The notes under the pieces: model-generated | What the model was told of the DNA's origin: nothing | What the model saw: only the letters and a program-made list of their open reading frames with translations | Database searches by the model: none | Program-made: the position numbers and the translations under genes | Shown here: positions 1 to 5,396 of the stretch, piece by piece | How the letters are laid out: every line of letters begins with the position of its first letter | Numbering within the stretch: position 1 is the first letter of the stretch | Source of the DNA: Granulicella sp. UBA5172 | GTDB taxonomy: Bacteria; Acidobacteriota; Terriglobia; Terriglobales; Acidobacteriaceae | Direction: 5' to 3' | DNA: 6,303 bases | NCBI GenBank assembly: GCA_002413385.1 | Contig: DHWW01000182.1 | Location: 11,414 to 17,716 of the forward strand

Positions 1-1
1 A

Positions 2-1271
2 ATTGGCGGCGGTGGACTGGCTCCGAGCGAGCAGGCGATTCTGGCGGATACGTTTCCTCCGGAGAAACGCGGGCAGGCGTTTGCGATGTATGGGCTGGCG
101 GTGGTGTGCGCTCCGGCGATTGGACCGACGCTGGGCGGATACATTACCGGACAACTTCAACTGGCGATGGATTTTTTATCTGAATGTGCCCATTTGTCTG
201 TTGAGTTTGTATTTGACTTCGCGGATTGTTGAGGACCCTCCGTATGTGAAGGAGCAGGTGAAGAAGACGCAGCAGGGCGGGATGAAGCTGGATCTGCTGG
301 GCTTCGGGCTGCTGGCGACGACGTTTGGATCGCTGGAATTTGTGCTGGATAAGGGACAGGAAGATGACTGGCTGGGATCGCATCTGATTGTGTTCTTCAT
401 CGTTGCGACCGTGCTGGCGTTTGGGTTGATGATCTGGTGGGAGCTGAAGCAGCTGGACGAAGGACATCGACCGATTTTGAATTTGACGCTGTTCAAGCGG
501 CGGCAGTTTGCGATCAGCTTTGTGCTGATGTTTGTGCTGGGGTTTGCACTGTATGGGACGACGATTTTGATTCCGCAGTTTGTGCAGACGCTGCTGGGAT
601 ATACGGCGGAGCTGGCGGGGCTGGTGCTGTCGCCGGCCGGGTTCATGATGATGTGCATGATGCCGGTGGTGGGTGTGCTTTCCGGTAAGGTGGATCCGCG
701 GAAGTTGATTGGGTATGGATTTTTGATGCTGACGATGAGCCTGGTGTGGATGGCGAATTTGAATCTACAGCTGAGTTATGGGCAGCTGGTGTTTATGCGT
801 ATGTTCCAGGCTTCGGGGCTGGCGTTCCTGTTTATTCCGATCAATACGATTGCGTATATCGGGGTGAAGCAGAGCGAGAATAACGATGTGTCGGGGTTGA
901 CGAACCTGGCGAGAAATATTGGCGGGTCGTGCGGGACGGCGTTTATGGCGACGATGCTGACGCGGCGGACGGCGGCGCATGAGAGCTCGATGGTGAGGGC
1001 GTTGGGGCCGCAGAATGCGGGGTATCGAGGCTGGCTGGGATCGTTGGAGGGGGCGTTCAGGAGCGGGAATGGGACGGCGCCACAAGGCGGTGGGGCTGCG
1101 CTGGGAGCGACGCATCAGGCGCAGGCGTATATCTACGGGATGCTGCATCGGCAGGCGGCGACGCTGGCGTATGTGGACATCATCCGGTACCTGACGATTT
1201 TTTGCGCGTGCATGATTCCGCTGCTGTTTTTTATTCCCCGGTCGCCGAAGCATGTGCAGGCGGGACATTAG
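2..1271 (+). CDS. DHA2-family (EmrB/QacA-like) MFS drug exporter, 5'-truncated by the window edge, with apparent +1 frameshift
   Basis: Inner-membrane proton-driven multidrug exporter of the 14-TM DHA2 group, inferred from sequence. About 422 residues are visible; EmrB is about 512, so roughly the first 110 residues lie outside the window. Bases 2-148 encode in one frame a typical segment with LAPSEQAILADTFPPEKRGQ followed by the antiporter motif C-like APAIGPTLGG (bases 110-139). From base 150 the protein continues in the next frame as DNFNWRWIFYLNVPIC. The join GGYIT|DNFNW is what the family expects, so one G of the GG at 149-150 is surplus. The rest is intact: the LDLLGFGLL helix, a polar segment with DKGQEDDW, FKRRQFAISF, then several more TM helices and a short basic tail ending at TAG. 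The frameshift is either a sequencing error or a real lesion, in which case this is a pseudogene. In the downstream frame alone, the first ~49 residues are arginine-rich nonsense. Substrate unknown. Confidence 0.9.
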   Translation, partial: LAAVDWLRASRRFWRIRFLRRNAGRRLRCMGWRWCALRRLDRRWADTLPDNFNWRWIFYLNVPICLLSLYLTSRIVEDPPYVKEQVKKTQQGGMKLDLLGFGLLATTFGSLEFVLDKGQEDDWLGSHLIVFFIVATVLAFGLMIWWELKQLDEGHRPILNLTLFKRRQFAISFVLMFVLGFALYGTTILIPQFVQTLLGYTAELAGLVLSPAGFMMMCMMPVVGVLSGKVDPRKLIGYGFLMLTMSLVWMANLNLQLSYGQLVFMRMFQASGLAFLFIPINTIAYIGVKQSENNDVSGLTNLARNIGGSCGTAFMATMLTRRTAAHESSMVRALGPQNAGYRGWLGSLEGAFRSGNGTAPQGGGAALGATHQAQAYIYGMLHRQAATLAYVDIIRYLTIFCACMIPLLFFIPRSPKHVQAGH

Positions 1272-1324
1272 GGGCAGAGTGTAGAGGATAGAGAAGGGCG
1301 TGTGCGCCAGGGCTCGTGCTGGTG

Positions 1325-1333
1325 TGCTAGACT
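1325..1333 (+). promoter_or_regulatory. Candidate extended -10 promoter for the small membrane protein
   Basis: TG-C-TAGACT matches the extended -10 pattern TGnTAnnnT. It ends 7 bases before the ATG at 1341, so transcription would start at or next to the start codon. No good -35 box is visible about 17 bases upstream, which extended -10 promoters tolerate. This is sequence inference only. Confidence 0.4.
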
Positions 1334-1340
1334 TCCGCGC

Positions 1341-1496
1341 ATGCTGATTATCCTGATTATTCTTCTGTTACTACTGGGCGGGGGCGGGTACTATATGGGC
1401 CCCGGTGTTGGGTATTATGGCGGCGGAATGGGCAGCCTGATTATTTTGCTCGTGATCTTGTGGCTGGTGTTTGGGCGTGGGCGGCGACGGCTTTAG
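1341..1496 (+). CDS. Small glycine-rich two-helix membrane protein (DUF3309-like)
   Basis: A 51-residue protein. Residues 1-12 form an Ile/Leu helix (MLIILIILLLLL). A Gly/Tyr/Pro stretch follows at about 13-31 (GGGGYYMGPGVGYYGGGMG), then a second hydrophobic helix (SLIILLVILWLVF) and a basic end, GRGRRRL. The basic tail suggests the C-terminus is cytoplasmic, with a hairpin in the membrane. The order of short helix, Gly/Pro/Tyr linker, second short helix and basic end resembles the small DUF3309 proteins of about 50 residues, whose function is unknown. ATG 1341 was chosen because it opens directly on the hydrophobic helix. An in-frame GTG at 1302 would add 13 unlikely residues (RQGSCWCARLPR), although AGAAGG lies shortly upstream of it. 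No Shine-Dalgarno precedes 1341, but a -10-like element sits 7 bases away, which suggests leaderless translation. A hairpin terminator candidate follows 30 bases downstream, so the gene is probably a single transcript. Confidence 0.72.
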   Translation: MLIILIILLLLLGGGGYYMGPGVGYYGGGMGSLIILLVILWLVFGRGRRRL

Positions 1497-1525
1497 AGGT
1501 AGTGGGTGCCGTGGATGAATGGAGA

Positions 1526-1553
1526 GAGGGCTCGCCGAAGAGGGCGGGCCTTT
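1526..1553 (+). terminator. Weak intrinsic terminator after the small membrane protein
   Basis: GGCTCGCC (1529-1536) pairs with GGCGGGCC (1543-1550) over 8 bp, including one G-U pair, around a 6-base loop GAAGAG. The T run after it is only TTT, so termination may be weak. It stands 32 bases after the stop codon at 1494-1496. Confidence 0.5.
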
Positions 1554-1909
1554 GTGGCGTGGGCGTTATTTGCAGATGAGGGTGGCGGCTGTTTGAGGTA
1601 GATGGCGGCGATGCATGAGAACGCGAGCGTGCCGTGACGAAGGCTTCGCATAAGTGAGAGTTCAGGCTTCGCGCGATTGGGCTGACGATATTTTTTGAGC
1701 GCGCGAAGAATGTGTTGACGGGCGGTTGGTTGCGGGAGGAGAATGTTTCGCAGTCTCTTCAGGCCCCCGTCTCGGAAGGTTCACTGTAGCCGCTTTACCG
1801 GCCCCCCAAACAATTTGCTGATGCCCCCGTTGCTGCTGCGATGCTTGCGTGACGGGATGACCCGTGACGGTCGATGGCTTTGGCCGCCTCTTGTAAACCC
1901 GAACTTTGA
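1554..1909. other. Intergenic stretch with no convincing gene
   Basis: I see no protein gene on either strand. The in-frame extension of the downstream gene to an ATG at 1743 encodes arginine/proline-rich sequence that looks non-coding, and its GGGAGGA is only 2 bases from that ATG. Contents: an inverted repeat at 1667-1708; a weak promoter-like pair TTGACG (1715-1720) and GAGAAT (1739-1744) with an 18-base spacer; and CGTGACGG repeated directly at 1848-1855 and 1863-1870, with ACGGG-ATGA-CCCGT between them. Together these could be a promoter and a leader of up to about 190 bases for the secreted protein gene. I recognise no known riboswitch class. Confidence 0.5.
1667..1708. repeat. 9-bp perfect inverted repeat around a T-rich spacer
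   Basis: CTTCGCGCG (1667-1675) and its exact complement CGCGCGAAG (1700-1708) flank 24 bases that include a T6 run at 1691-1696. It lies upstream of the weak promoter-like pair at 1715-1744, so it could be an operator or a structured RNA end. No known regulator is recognised. Confidence 0.4.
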
Positions 1910-1925
1910 CAGCCGGAGGAGGCTG
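1910..1925 (+). promoter_or_regulatory. Strong Shine-Dalgarno inside a small hairpin, fixes the start at 1932
   Basis: GGAGGAGG (1915-1922) lies 9 bases before ATG 1932, which makes that the preferred start. CAGCC (1910-1914) can pair with GGCTG (1921-1925), leaving GGAGGA as the 6-base loop, so the ribosome site could be presented or partly masked by RNA structure. Confidence 0.6.
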
Positions 1926-1931
1926 CAACGT

Positions 1932-2807
1932 ATGACGCTAATCCTGAAATCGCGAATGATTTTTCTCCCCTTGATTTTGTGTGTTGTGAGCGTTGCGCCG
2001 ATGGTCGTTCGTGCGCAGGAGGATGGAACGAATGGGCCGCCGAAGGTGTTGGTGGTGATTCGGGAGATGACCAAGCCGGGTAGAGGCGGGATGATGCATG
2101 AGAAGAGCGAGGGAGCGTTTGCGCAGACGCTGAAGGCGAATCATGTGGCCTTTCATTATTTTGCGATGACGTCGATGAGCGGGCCGGACCGGGCGCTGTT
2201 CTTGGCGGGGTATCCGTCGCTGGCAGCATGGGAGACGGCGAATAAGGCGATGTATGGGAATGCGGCGACTGCGGGGGTGCTGGACCGCGCGAATGTGGCG
2301 GATGGGGATCTGCTGGCGGAGAGCAGCGAGAGTGTGTGGCTGCTTCGCAGGGACATGAGCATGAACAGCCATGGCCTGATGGGCGACCGGTATATGCAGA
2401 TCTCGCAGTACAGGGTGAAGCCGGGGCACGTGGCGGAGTGGGAGAAGCTGGTGAAGATGGTGAAGGAGGGCTATGCGAAGGGTGTTCCCGAGGCTGCTTG
2501 GGACATGTTTGAGGAGCGATATGGAGCGAATGGGAATGCGTATATTGTGGTGACTCCGCTGAAGGCGCTGGGTGAAGTGGACGGGATGCTGGGGTCGGGC
2601 AAGGCGTTTGCGGACGCGATGGGCCAAGAGGGAATGAAGAAGATGGGAGAGCTGGAGGCGGAGTGTGTTGCGTCGTGGCAGATGAATTTGTTTTCGTTCA
2701 ATCCGCGGATGAGCAATCCTCCGGAGTCGTGGGTGAAGGCAGAGCCGGACTTCTGGAAGGCGAAGGAGGCTCCGGCGAAGAAGGTGGAGGCGAAGCCTGC
2801 GCAGTAG
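1932..2807 (+). CDS. Secreted protein with two tandem dimeric alpha/beta-barrel-like halves, function unknown
   Basis: A 291-residue protein. Residues 1-28 look like a signal peptide: basic start, hydrophobic core MIFLPLILCVVSVAPMVV, cleavage likely after VRA-28 before QEDG. Two related halves follow. The first starts at about residue 38 (KVLVVIREMTKPG, then AFHYFAMTSMSGPDRALFLAGYPSLAAWE) and the second at about 153 (RYMQISQYRVKPGHVAEWEKLV, then AYIVVTPLKALGEVD). Each has the beta-strand, K-P-G turn, amphipathic helix, strand pattern of ABM/NIPSNAP-type dimeric barrels (inference). The tail (about 276-291) is Lys/Ala/Pro rich. Start 1932 was chosen over in-frame ATG 1743 because it follows a strong Shine-Dalgarno and opens the signal peptide. 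The expected location is periplasmic or extracellular. A strong terminator follows at once and the next gene is convergent, so the gene is transcribed alone. No catalytic residues can be named; haem or ligand binding is possible but unproven. Confidence 0.82.
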   Translation: MTLILKSRMIFLPLILCVVSVAPMVVRAQEDGTNGPPKVLVVIREMTKPGRGGMMHEKSEGAFAQTLKANHVAFHYFAMTSMSGPDRALFLAGYPSLAAWETANKAMYGNAATAGVLDRANVADGDLLAESSESVWLLRRDMSMNSHGLMGDRYMQISQYRVKPGHVAEWEKLVKMVKEGYAKGVPEAAWDMFEERYGANGNAYIVVTPLKALGEVDGMLGSGKAFADAMGQEGMKKMGELEAECVASWQMNLFSFNPRMSNPPESWVKAEPDFWKAKEAPAKKVEAKPAQ

Positions 2808-2812
2808 GGTTG

Positions 2813-2850
2813 GGGCACCCTCGATTGCTGCGCGATCGAGGGTGCCCTTT
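2813..2850 (+). terminator. Strong intrinsic terminator of the secreted barrel protein gene
   Basis: GGGCACCCTCGAT (2813-2825) and ATCGAGGGTGCCC (2835-2847) form a perfect 13-bp stem with a 9-base loop. TTT-AC-TTT-C-TTT follows on the plus strand. It begins 5 bases after the stop codon. On the minus strand no T run follows, so it should act only on the plus strand. Confidence 0.85.
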
Positions 2851-2892
2851 ACTTTCTTTGTGGGGAGAGCGTGGTGGGCTCCGAGGGATGCG

Positions 2893-2946
2893 GTGGAAGC
2901 CCACTCATGACGATGGAACTGTCATGGGTGGGGCACCCGGGTCCTG
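2893..2946. repeat. Dispersed hairpin repeat, copy 1
   Basis: Starts GTGGAAGCCCACTCATGACG and ends GGGTCCTG. CCCACTCATGAC (2900-2911) pairs with GTCATGGGTGGG (2921-2932) over 12 bp with one G-U pair, around a 9-base loop. A diverged second copy lies at 4231-4286, on the other side of the aldo/keto reductase gene. This copy sits in the convergent gap, just after that gene's stop codon. It has no T run, so it is a poor intrinsic terminator. Confidence 0.75.
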
Positions 2947-2956
2947 TGGTGGGGGG

Positions 2957-4012
2957 TTAGCTGGTGTGGGTTTGGGGGACGGGGAAGGGGTTGCGTTCGT
3001 CGAACTGGATCTGGTGCCAGTAGGGGTAGGCGAGGGGGACGGCACTGGCTGCGTCGAGTTTGGCGATTTGGTCGGGGGTTAGGTTCCAGCCGGTGCTGGC
3101 TAGGTTGGCGCGGAGTTGCTTTTCGTCGCGGGCTCCGATGATGAGGGTGCTGATGGTGGGACGCTGGAGGAGCCAGTTGAGGGCTAGCTGCGGGATGGTC
3201 TTTCCGGTTTCGAGGGCGAGGGCGTCGAGGGCGTCGACTACTTTGTAGACGTGCTCCCAGTCGGGGGTGGGGCCGGCGTCGACTACGGATTTGTTCTGCA
3301 GGCGGGAGTTCTCGGGGAGGGGTTGGCCGCGGCGGATTTTGCCGGTGAGGCGGCCCCAGCCTAGCGGGCTCCAGATGAGAGCGCCGACGCCCTGATCGAG
3401 GGCGAGGGGCATGAGTTCCCACTCGTAGTCGCGGCCGATGAGGGAGTAGTAGACCTGGTGGCCGACGTAGCGCGACCAGCCGTAGCGCTCGGAGACGGAG
3501 AGGGACTTCATGAGGTGCCAGCCGGAGAAGTTGGAGCAGGCGATGTAACGGACTTTGCCTTCGCGCACCATCTTGTCGAGGGTGTTGAGGGTCTCTTCGA
3601 CGGGGGTGGTGGCGTCGAAGCCGTGGAGGTGGTAGACGTCGATGTAGTCGGTGTTGAGGCGCGTGAGGGAACGCTCGAGGGCCTGGATGAGGTGGTAGCG
3701 GGAGCTGCCGACGTTGTTGGGGCCGAGGTTGTTGCCGCGGAAGGTGGCCTTGGTGGAGAGGAGGACGTCCTGGCGGGGAAGGTGGGCGATGGCTTTGCCG
3801 AGGACGGATTCGCTGTGGCCGTCGGAGTAGATGTCGGCGGTGTCGAAGAAGTTGCAGCCGGCTTCCATGCAGATGTCGATGAGATGGGCGGCTTCGGCGT
3901 CCTGGGTGGAGCCCCAGGATTTGAAGAATTCGTTGGCGCCGCCGAAGGTGCCGGTGCCGAAGCAGAGCTCGGGGACTTTGAGGCCAGAGCGGCCGAGAGA
4001 GCGGTAGTTCAT
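2957..4012 (-). CDS. Aldo/keto reductase (NADP(H)-dependent, AKR superfamily)
   Basis: A 351-residue cytoplasmic TIM-barrel oxidoreductase that should reduce aldehydes or ketones with NADPH; substrate unknown. It opens with the family signature MNYRSLGRSGLKVPELCFGT. The catalytic tetrad is complete: D57 and Y62 in FFDTADIYSDG, K88 in LLSTK, and H130 in YIDVYHLHG. Further family marks are GKVRYIACSNFSGWHL, WSPLGWGRLTGK, and the cofactor phosphate-binding segment GARDEKQLRANL (293-304). It most resembles the YajO-like bacterial subgroup of 320-350 residues, so the length is normal. ATG 4010-4012 is preceded on the minus strand by GGAG (plus-strand 4019-4022) at 6-base spacing. The gene is convergent with the secreted barrel gene and divergent from the diguanylate cyclase, so it is probably monocistronic. 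Copies of one hairpin repeat lie on both sides. Family assignment is very sure; physiological role is open. Confidence 0.96.
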   Translation of the reverse strand: MNYRSLGRSGLKVPELCFGTGTFGGANEFFKSWGSTQDAEAAHLIDICMEAGCNFFDTADIYSDGHSESVLGKAIAHLPRQDVLLSTKATFRGNNLGPNNVGSSRYHLIQALERSLTRLNTDYIDVYHLHGFDATTPVEETLNTLDKMVREGKVRYIACSNFSGWHLMKSLSVSERYGWSRYVGHQVYYSLIGRDYEWELMPLALDQGVGALIWSPLGWGRLTGKIRRGQPLPENSRLQNKSVVDAGPTPDWEHVYKVVDALDALALETGKTIPQLALNWLLQRPTISTLIIGARDEKQLRANLASTGWNLTPDQIAKLDAASAVPLAYPYWHQIQFDERNPFPVPQTHTS

Positions 4013-4043
4013 GGGGGACTCCAGGGTGGGGATGGTGGTGAGA

Positions 4044-4129
4044 GTTGTAAGTTGTAAGTTCTAAGTTGTAAGTGTAGGACTCAAAACCAAGGCGCTGCCG
4101 GGCTCTACTGACAACTTAGAACTTACAAC
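4044..4129. repeat. GTTGTAA heptamer array forming a 19-bp perfect inverted repeat
   Basis: Four 7-base units stand head to tail at 4044-4071: GTTGTAA, GTTGTAA, GTTCTAA, GTTGTAA. Bases 4051-4069 of the array are repeated in exact reverse complement at 4111-4129 (ACAACTTAGAACTTACAAC), 41 bases downstream. The arms are AT-rich in an otherwise GC-rich region, and the spacer 4070-4110 is GC-rich. The structure lies 30 bases upstream of the aldo/keto reductase start, within its likely promoter region. It could be a regulator-binding array, a cruciform, or a small non-autonomous mobile repeat. Confidence 0.8.
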
Positions 4130-4230
4130 CGCCTGGGAGTGGTTGGATGCGGAGGGTGCGGCGAAGTTGCGGCTGAGGCCTAGGTTTGTGACGGCGGCGT
4201 TGAGGGTGGGTGGGGTCTCCGGTGGAAGTA

Positions 4231-4286
4231 GTGGAAGCCCACTTATGACGATAGACCAGTGATGGGTGGGGCAGCTGGGTGTCCTG
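4231..4286. repeat. Dispersed hairpin repeat, copy 2
   Basis: Starts GTGGAAGCCCACTTATGACG and ends GTCCTG, matching copy 1 at 2893-2946. The stem CCCACTTATGAC (4238-4249) with GTGATGGGTGGG (4259-4270) survives with two G-U pairs and one mismatch around a 9-base loop. Loop bases differ more than stem bases, which suggests the fold matters or was inherited from a palindromic mobile unit. Confidence 0.72.
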
Positions 4287-4290
4287 CGAA

Positions 4291-4316
4291 CCCATGTCTC
4301 AGAAGCGAGACATGGG
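4291..4316. repeat. Perfect 10-bp hairpin next to repeat copy 2
   Basis: CCCATGTCTC (4291-4300), loop AGAAGC, GAGACATGGG (4307-4316). GGGGCACCC (4314-4322) overlaps its right arm; the same 9-mer occurs at 2930-2938 in repeat copy 1 and at 2812-2820 in the terminator. No T run follows directly, so a terminator role is doubtful. It is probably part of the same composite repeat as 4231-4286. Confidence 0.6.
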
Positions 4317-4387
4317 GCACCCGATTTTATTGCGGATAAGATTTTGGATTCTGTTGCTGGGGGGGGCTTGGATGAGGCCTCAAGGTT

Positions 4388-4404
4388 TTCGGCTGGCAGC
4401 CGAA
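4388..4404. repeat. 17-base palindrome upstream of the diguanylate cyclase gene
   Basis: TTCGGCTGGCAGCCGAA is symmetric around G4396: 8 bp as a DNA palindrome, or a 7-bp RNA hairpin with loop GGC. It lies 53 bases upstream of ATG 4458 and could be an operator or a leader hairpin. No regulator is recognised. The surrounding 4317-4457 holds no other clear signal. Confidence 0.4.
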
Positions 4405-4457
4405 GAAGTAAGAGTCATTCCGCGGGAGTGGTTAGATGCGGGATTTGAGGAGCAAGG

Positions 4458-5396
4458 ATGGCTGGAAGTGCGATTGATTTTAAGTTTTTGACGGAGAACA
4501 GCGTGGATGTGATCTGTCGCATTGGATTGGATCGGATCATTCACTATATTTCGCCGGCGTGTCTTACGGGGTACGGTTGGGACCCGGCTGAGATCGTAGG
4601 CGGGACGATGGATCGTTTCGTTGTTGCTGAAGATATGCCGAAGATCATGGCGTCTATCGAGGACGCACTGATCCCTGGCACGGAGCAACAGACCGTGACG
4701 ATTCGGATTCTGCGCAAGAACGGGTCCATCGCGTGGACCGAGGGAAACTCGCGGATTATCCGGGATGCTTCCACGGGGGAGGCTCTTGAGTTTGTCATCG
4801 TGTGGCGGAACATTACGGAGCGCAAATTGCTGGAAGAGAAGTTGTCTGCGATGGCGATGATGGATGGGCTGACGGGGCTGGCGAATCGGCGGGCGTTTGA
4901 CGAGGCTCTGGAGCGCGAATGGAAGCGCACGCTGCGCGAGGGGACACAGATCTCGTTGCTGCTGCTGGATGTTGACCACTTCAAGCGGTTCAATGATTTC
5001 TATGGCCATCAGGTTGGGGATGACTGCCTGCGCGCCGTGGCGCAGGCGGCGGTGGGCGCGGTCCGGCAGACGGATACGGTGGCACGGTATGGCGGGGAGG
5101 AGATTGCGATCATTCTTCCTTTGGTCGATACGCCGGGCGCGGCAGAGGCGGCAGAGAAGGTTCGAGCGGCGATTGAAGCGCTGCGGTTGACACATGCGGG
5201 GAATCCGGAGGGTGGAGGATGGCTGACGGTGAGTATCGGCGCGGCGACTGCGCTGGCTCGCTTTGGAGGAACGATGCGGATGCCGGAGAGTTTGCTGCTG
5301 GCGGCGGACAATGCGCTGTATAAGGCGAAGCATGGGGGGAAGAATTGCGTGAGGACTGGGTTGCTGATTGCGCCGCAGGAGGCGTTGAGCGCCTAG
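4458..5396 (+). CDS. PAS-GGDEF diguanylate cyclase
   Basis: A 312-residue protein predicted to make c-di-GMP from two GTP. No TM helix or signal peptide is seen, so it is cytoplasmic. A PAS domain spans about residues 8-120 (YISPACLTGYGWDPAEIVGG; PAC end WRNITERKLLEEKL), followed by a short coiled linker. The GGDEF domain runs from about 133: MDGLTGLANRRAF (135-147), metal-binding LLLDVDHFKRFND (168-180), GHQVGDDCL, and the active-site loop RYGGEEIAI with GGEEI at 212-216. The product-inhibition I-site RxxD is present as RQTD (203-206) at the standard 5-residue spacing. Catalytic residues look complete, so activity with feedback inhibition is likely. Position 5 of the signature is Ile rather than Phe. 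GAGGAG (4447-4452) is 5 bases before ATG 4458. The PAS ligand cannot be told. No EAL or HD-GYP partner is in the window. The last base of the stop codon is also the first base of the terminal repeat of the downstream element. Confidence 0.96.
   Translation: MAGSAIDFKFLTENSVDVICRIGLDRIIHYISPACLTGYGWDPAEIVGGTMDRFVVAEDMPKIMASIEDALIPGTEQQTVTIRILRKNGSIAWTEGNSRIIRDASTGEALEFVIVWRNITERKLLEEKLSAMAMMDGLTGLANRRAFDEALEREWKRTLREGTQISLLLLDVDHFKRFNDFYGHQVGDDCLRAVAQAAVGAVRQTDTVARYGGEEIAIILPLVDTPGAAEAAEKVRAAIEALRLTHAGNPEGGGWLTVSIGAATALARFGGTMRMPESLLLAADNALYKAKHGGKNCVRTGLLIAPQEALSA

Noticed and set aside
1906..1911. Perfect -35 hexamer TTGACA
   Set aside because: A -10 at 17 bases would fall on the start codon region (about 1929-1934) and the sequence there does not match, so it cannot drive the gene starting at 1932.
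1743..1931. N-terminal extension of the secreted barrel protein from ATG 1743
   Set aside because: The added 63 residues look non-coding, the upstream GGGAGGA is only 2 bases from the ATG, and it would bury the signal peptide. ATG 1932 has a well-placed GGAGGAGG.
2663..3082. 139-residue Gly-rich plus-strand frame
   Set aside because: It overlaps the end of the barrel gene, the terminator, the repeat and the antisense of the reductase; composition is a frame artefact.
3458..4057. 199-residue Gly/Val/Glu-rich plus-strand frame
   Set aside because: It is antisense to the aldo/keto reductase and its low-complexity composition is the mirror of that gene's codon usage.
4044..4129. CRISPR array or tRNA-like structure
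   Set aside because: Units are only 7 bases with no spacers, and no cloverleaf can be built.
4266..4491. Short plus-strand frames (60 and 70 residues) before the cyclase gene
   Set aside because: They run through the hairpin repeat, have no ribosome site and no conserved features, and overlap the real cyclase start.
4380..5333. 317-residue minus-strand frame across the cyclase gene
   Set aside because: Arg/Gln/His-rich shadow of the PAS-GGDEF gene with no recognisable domain.
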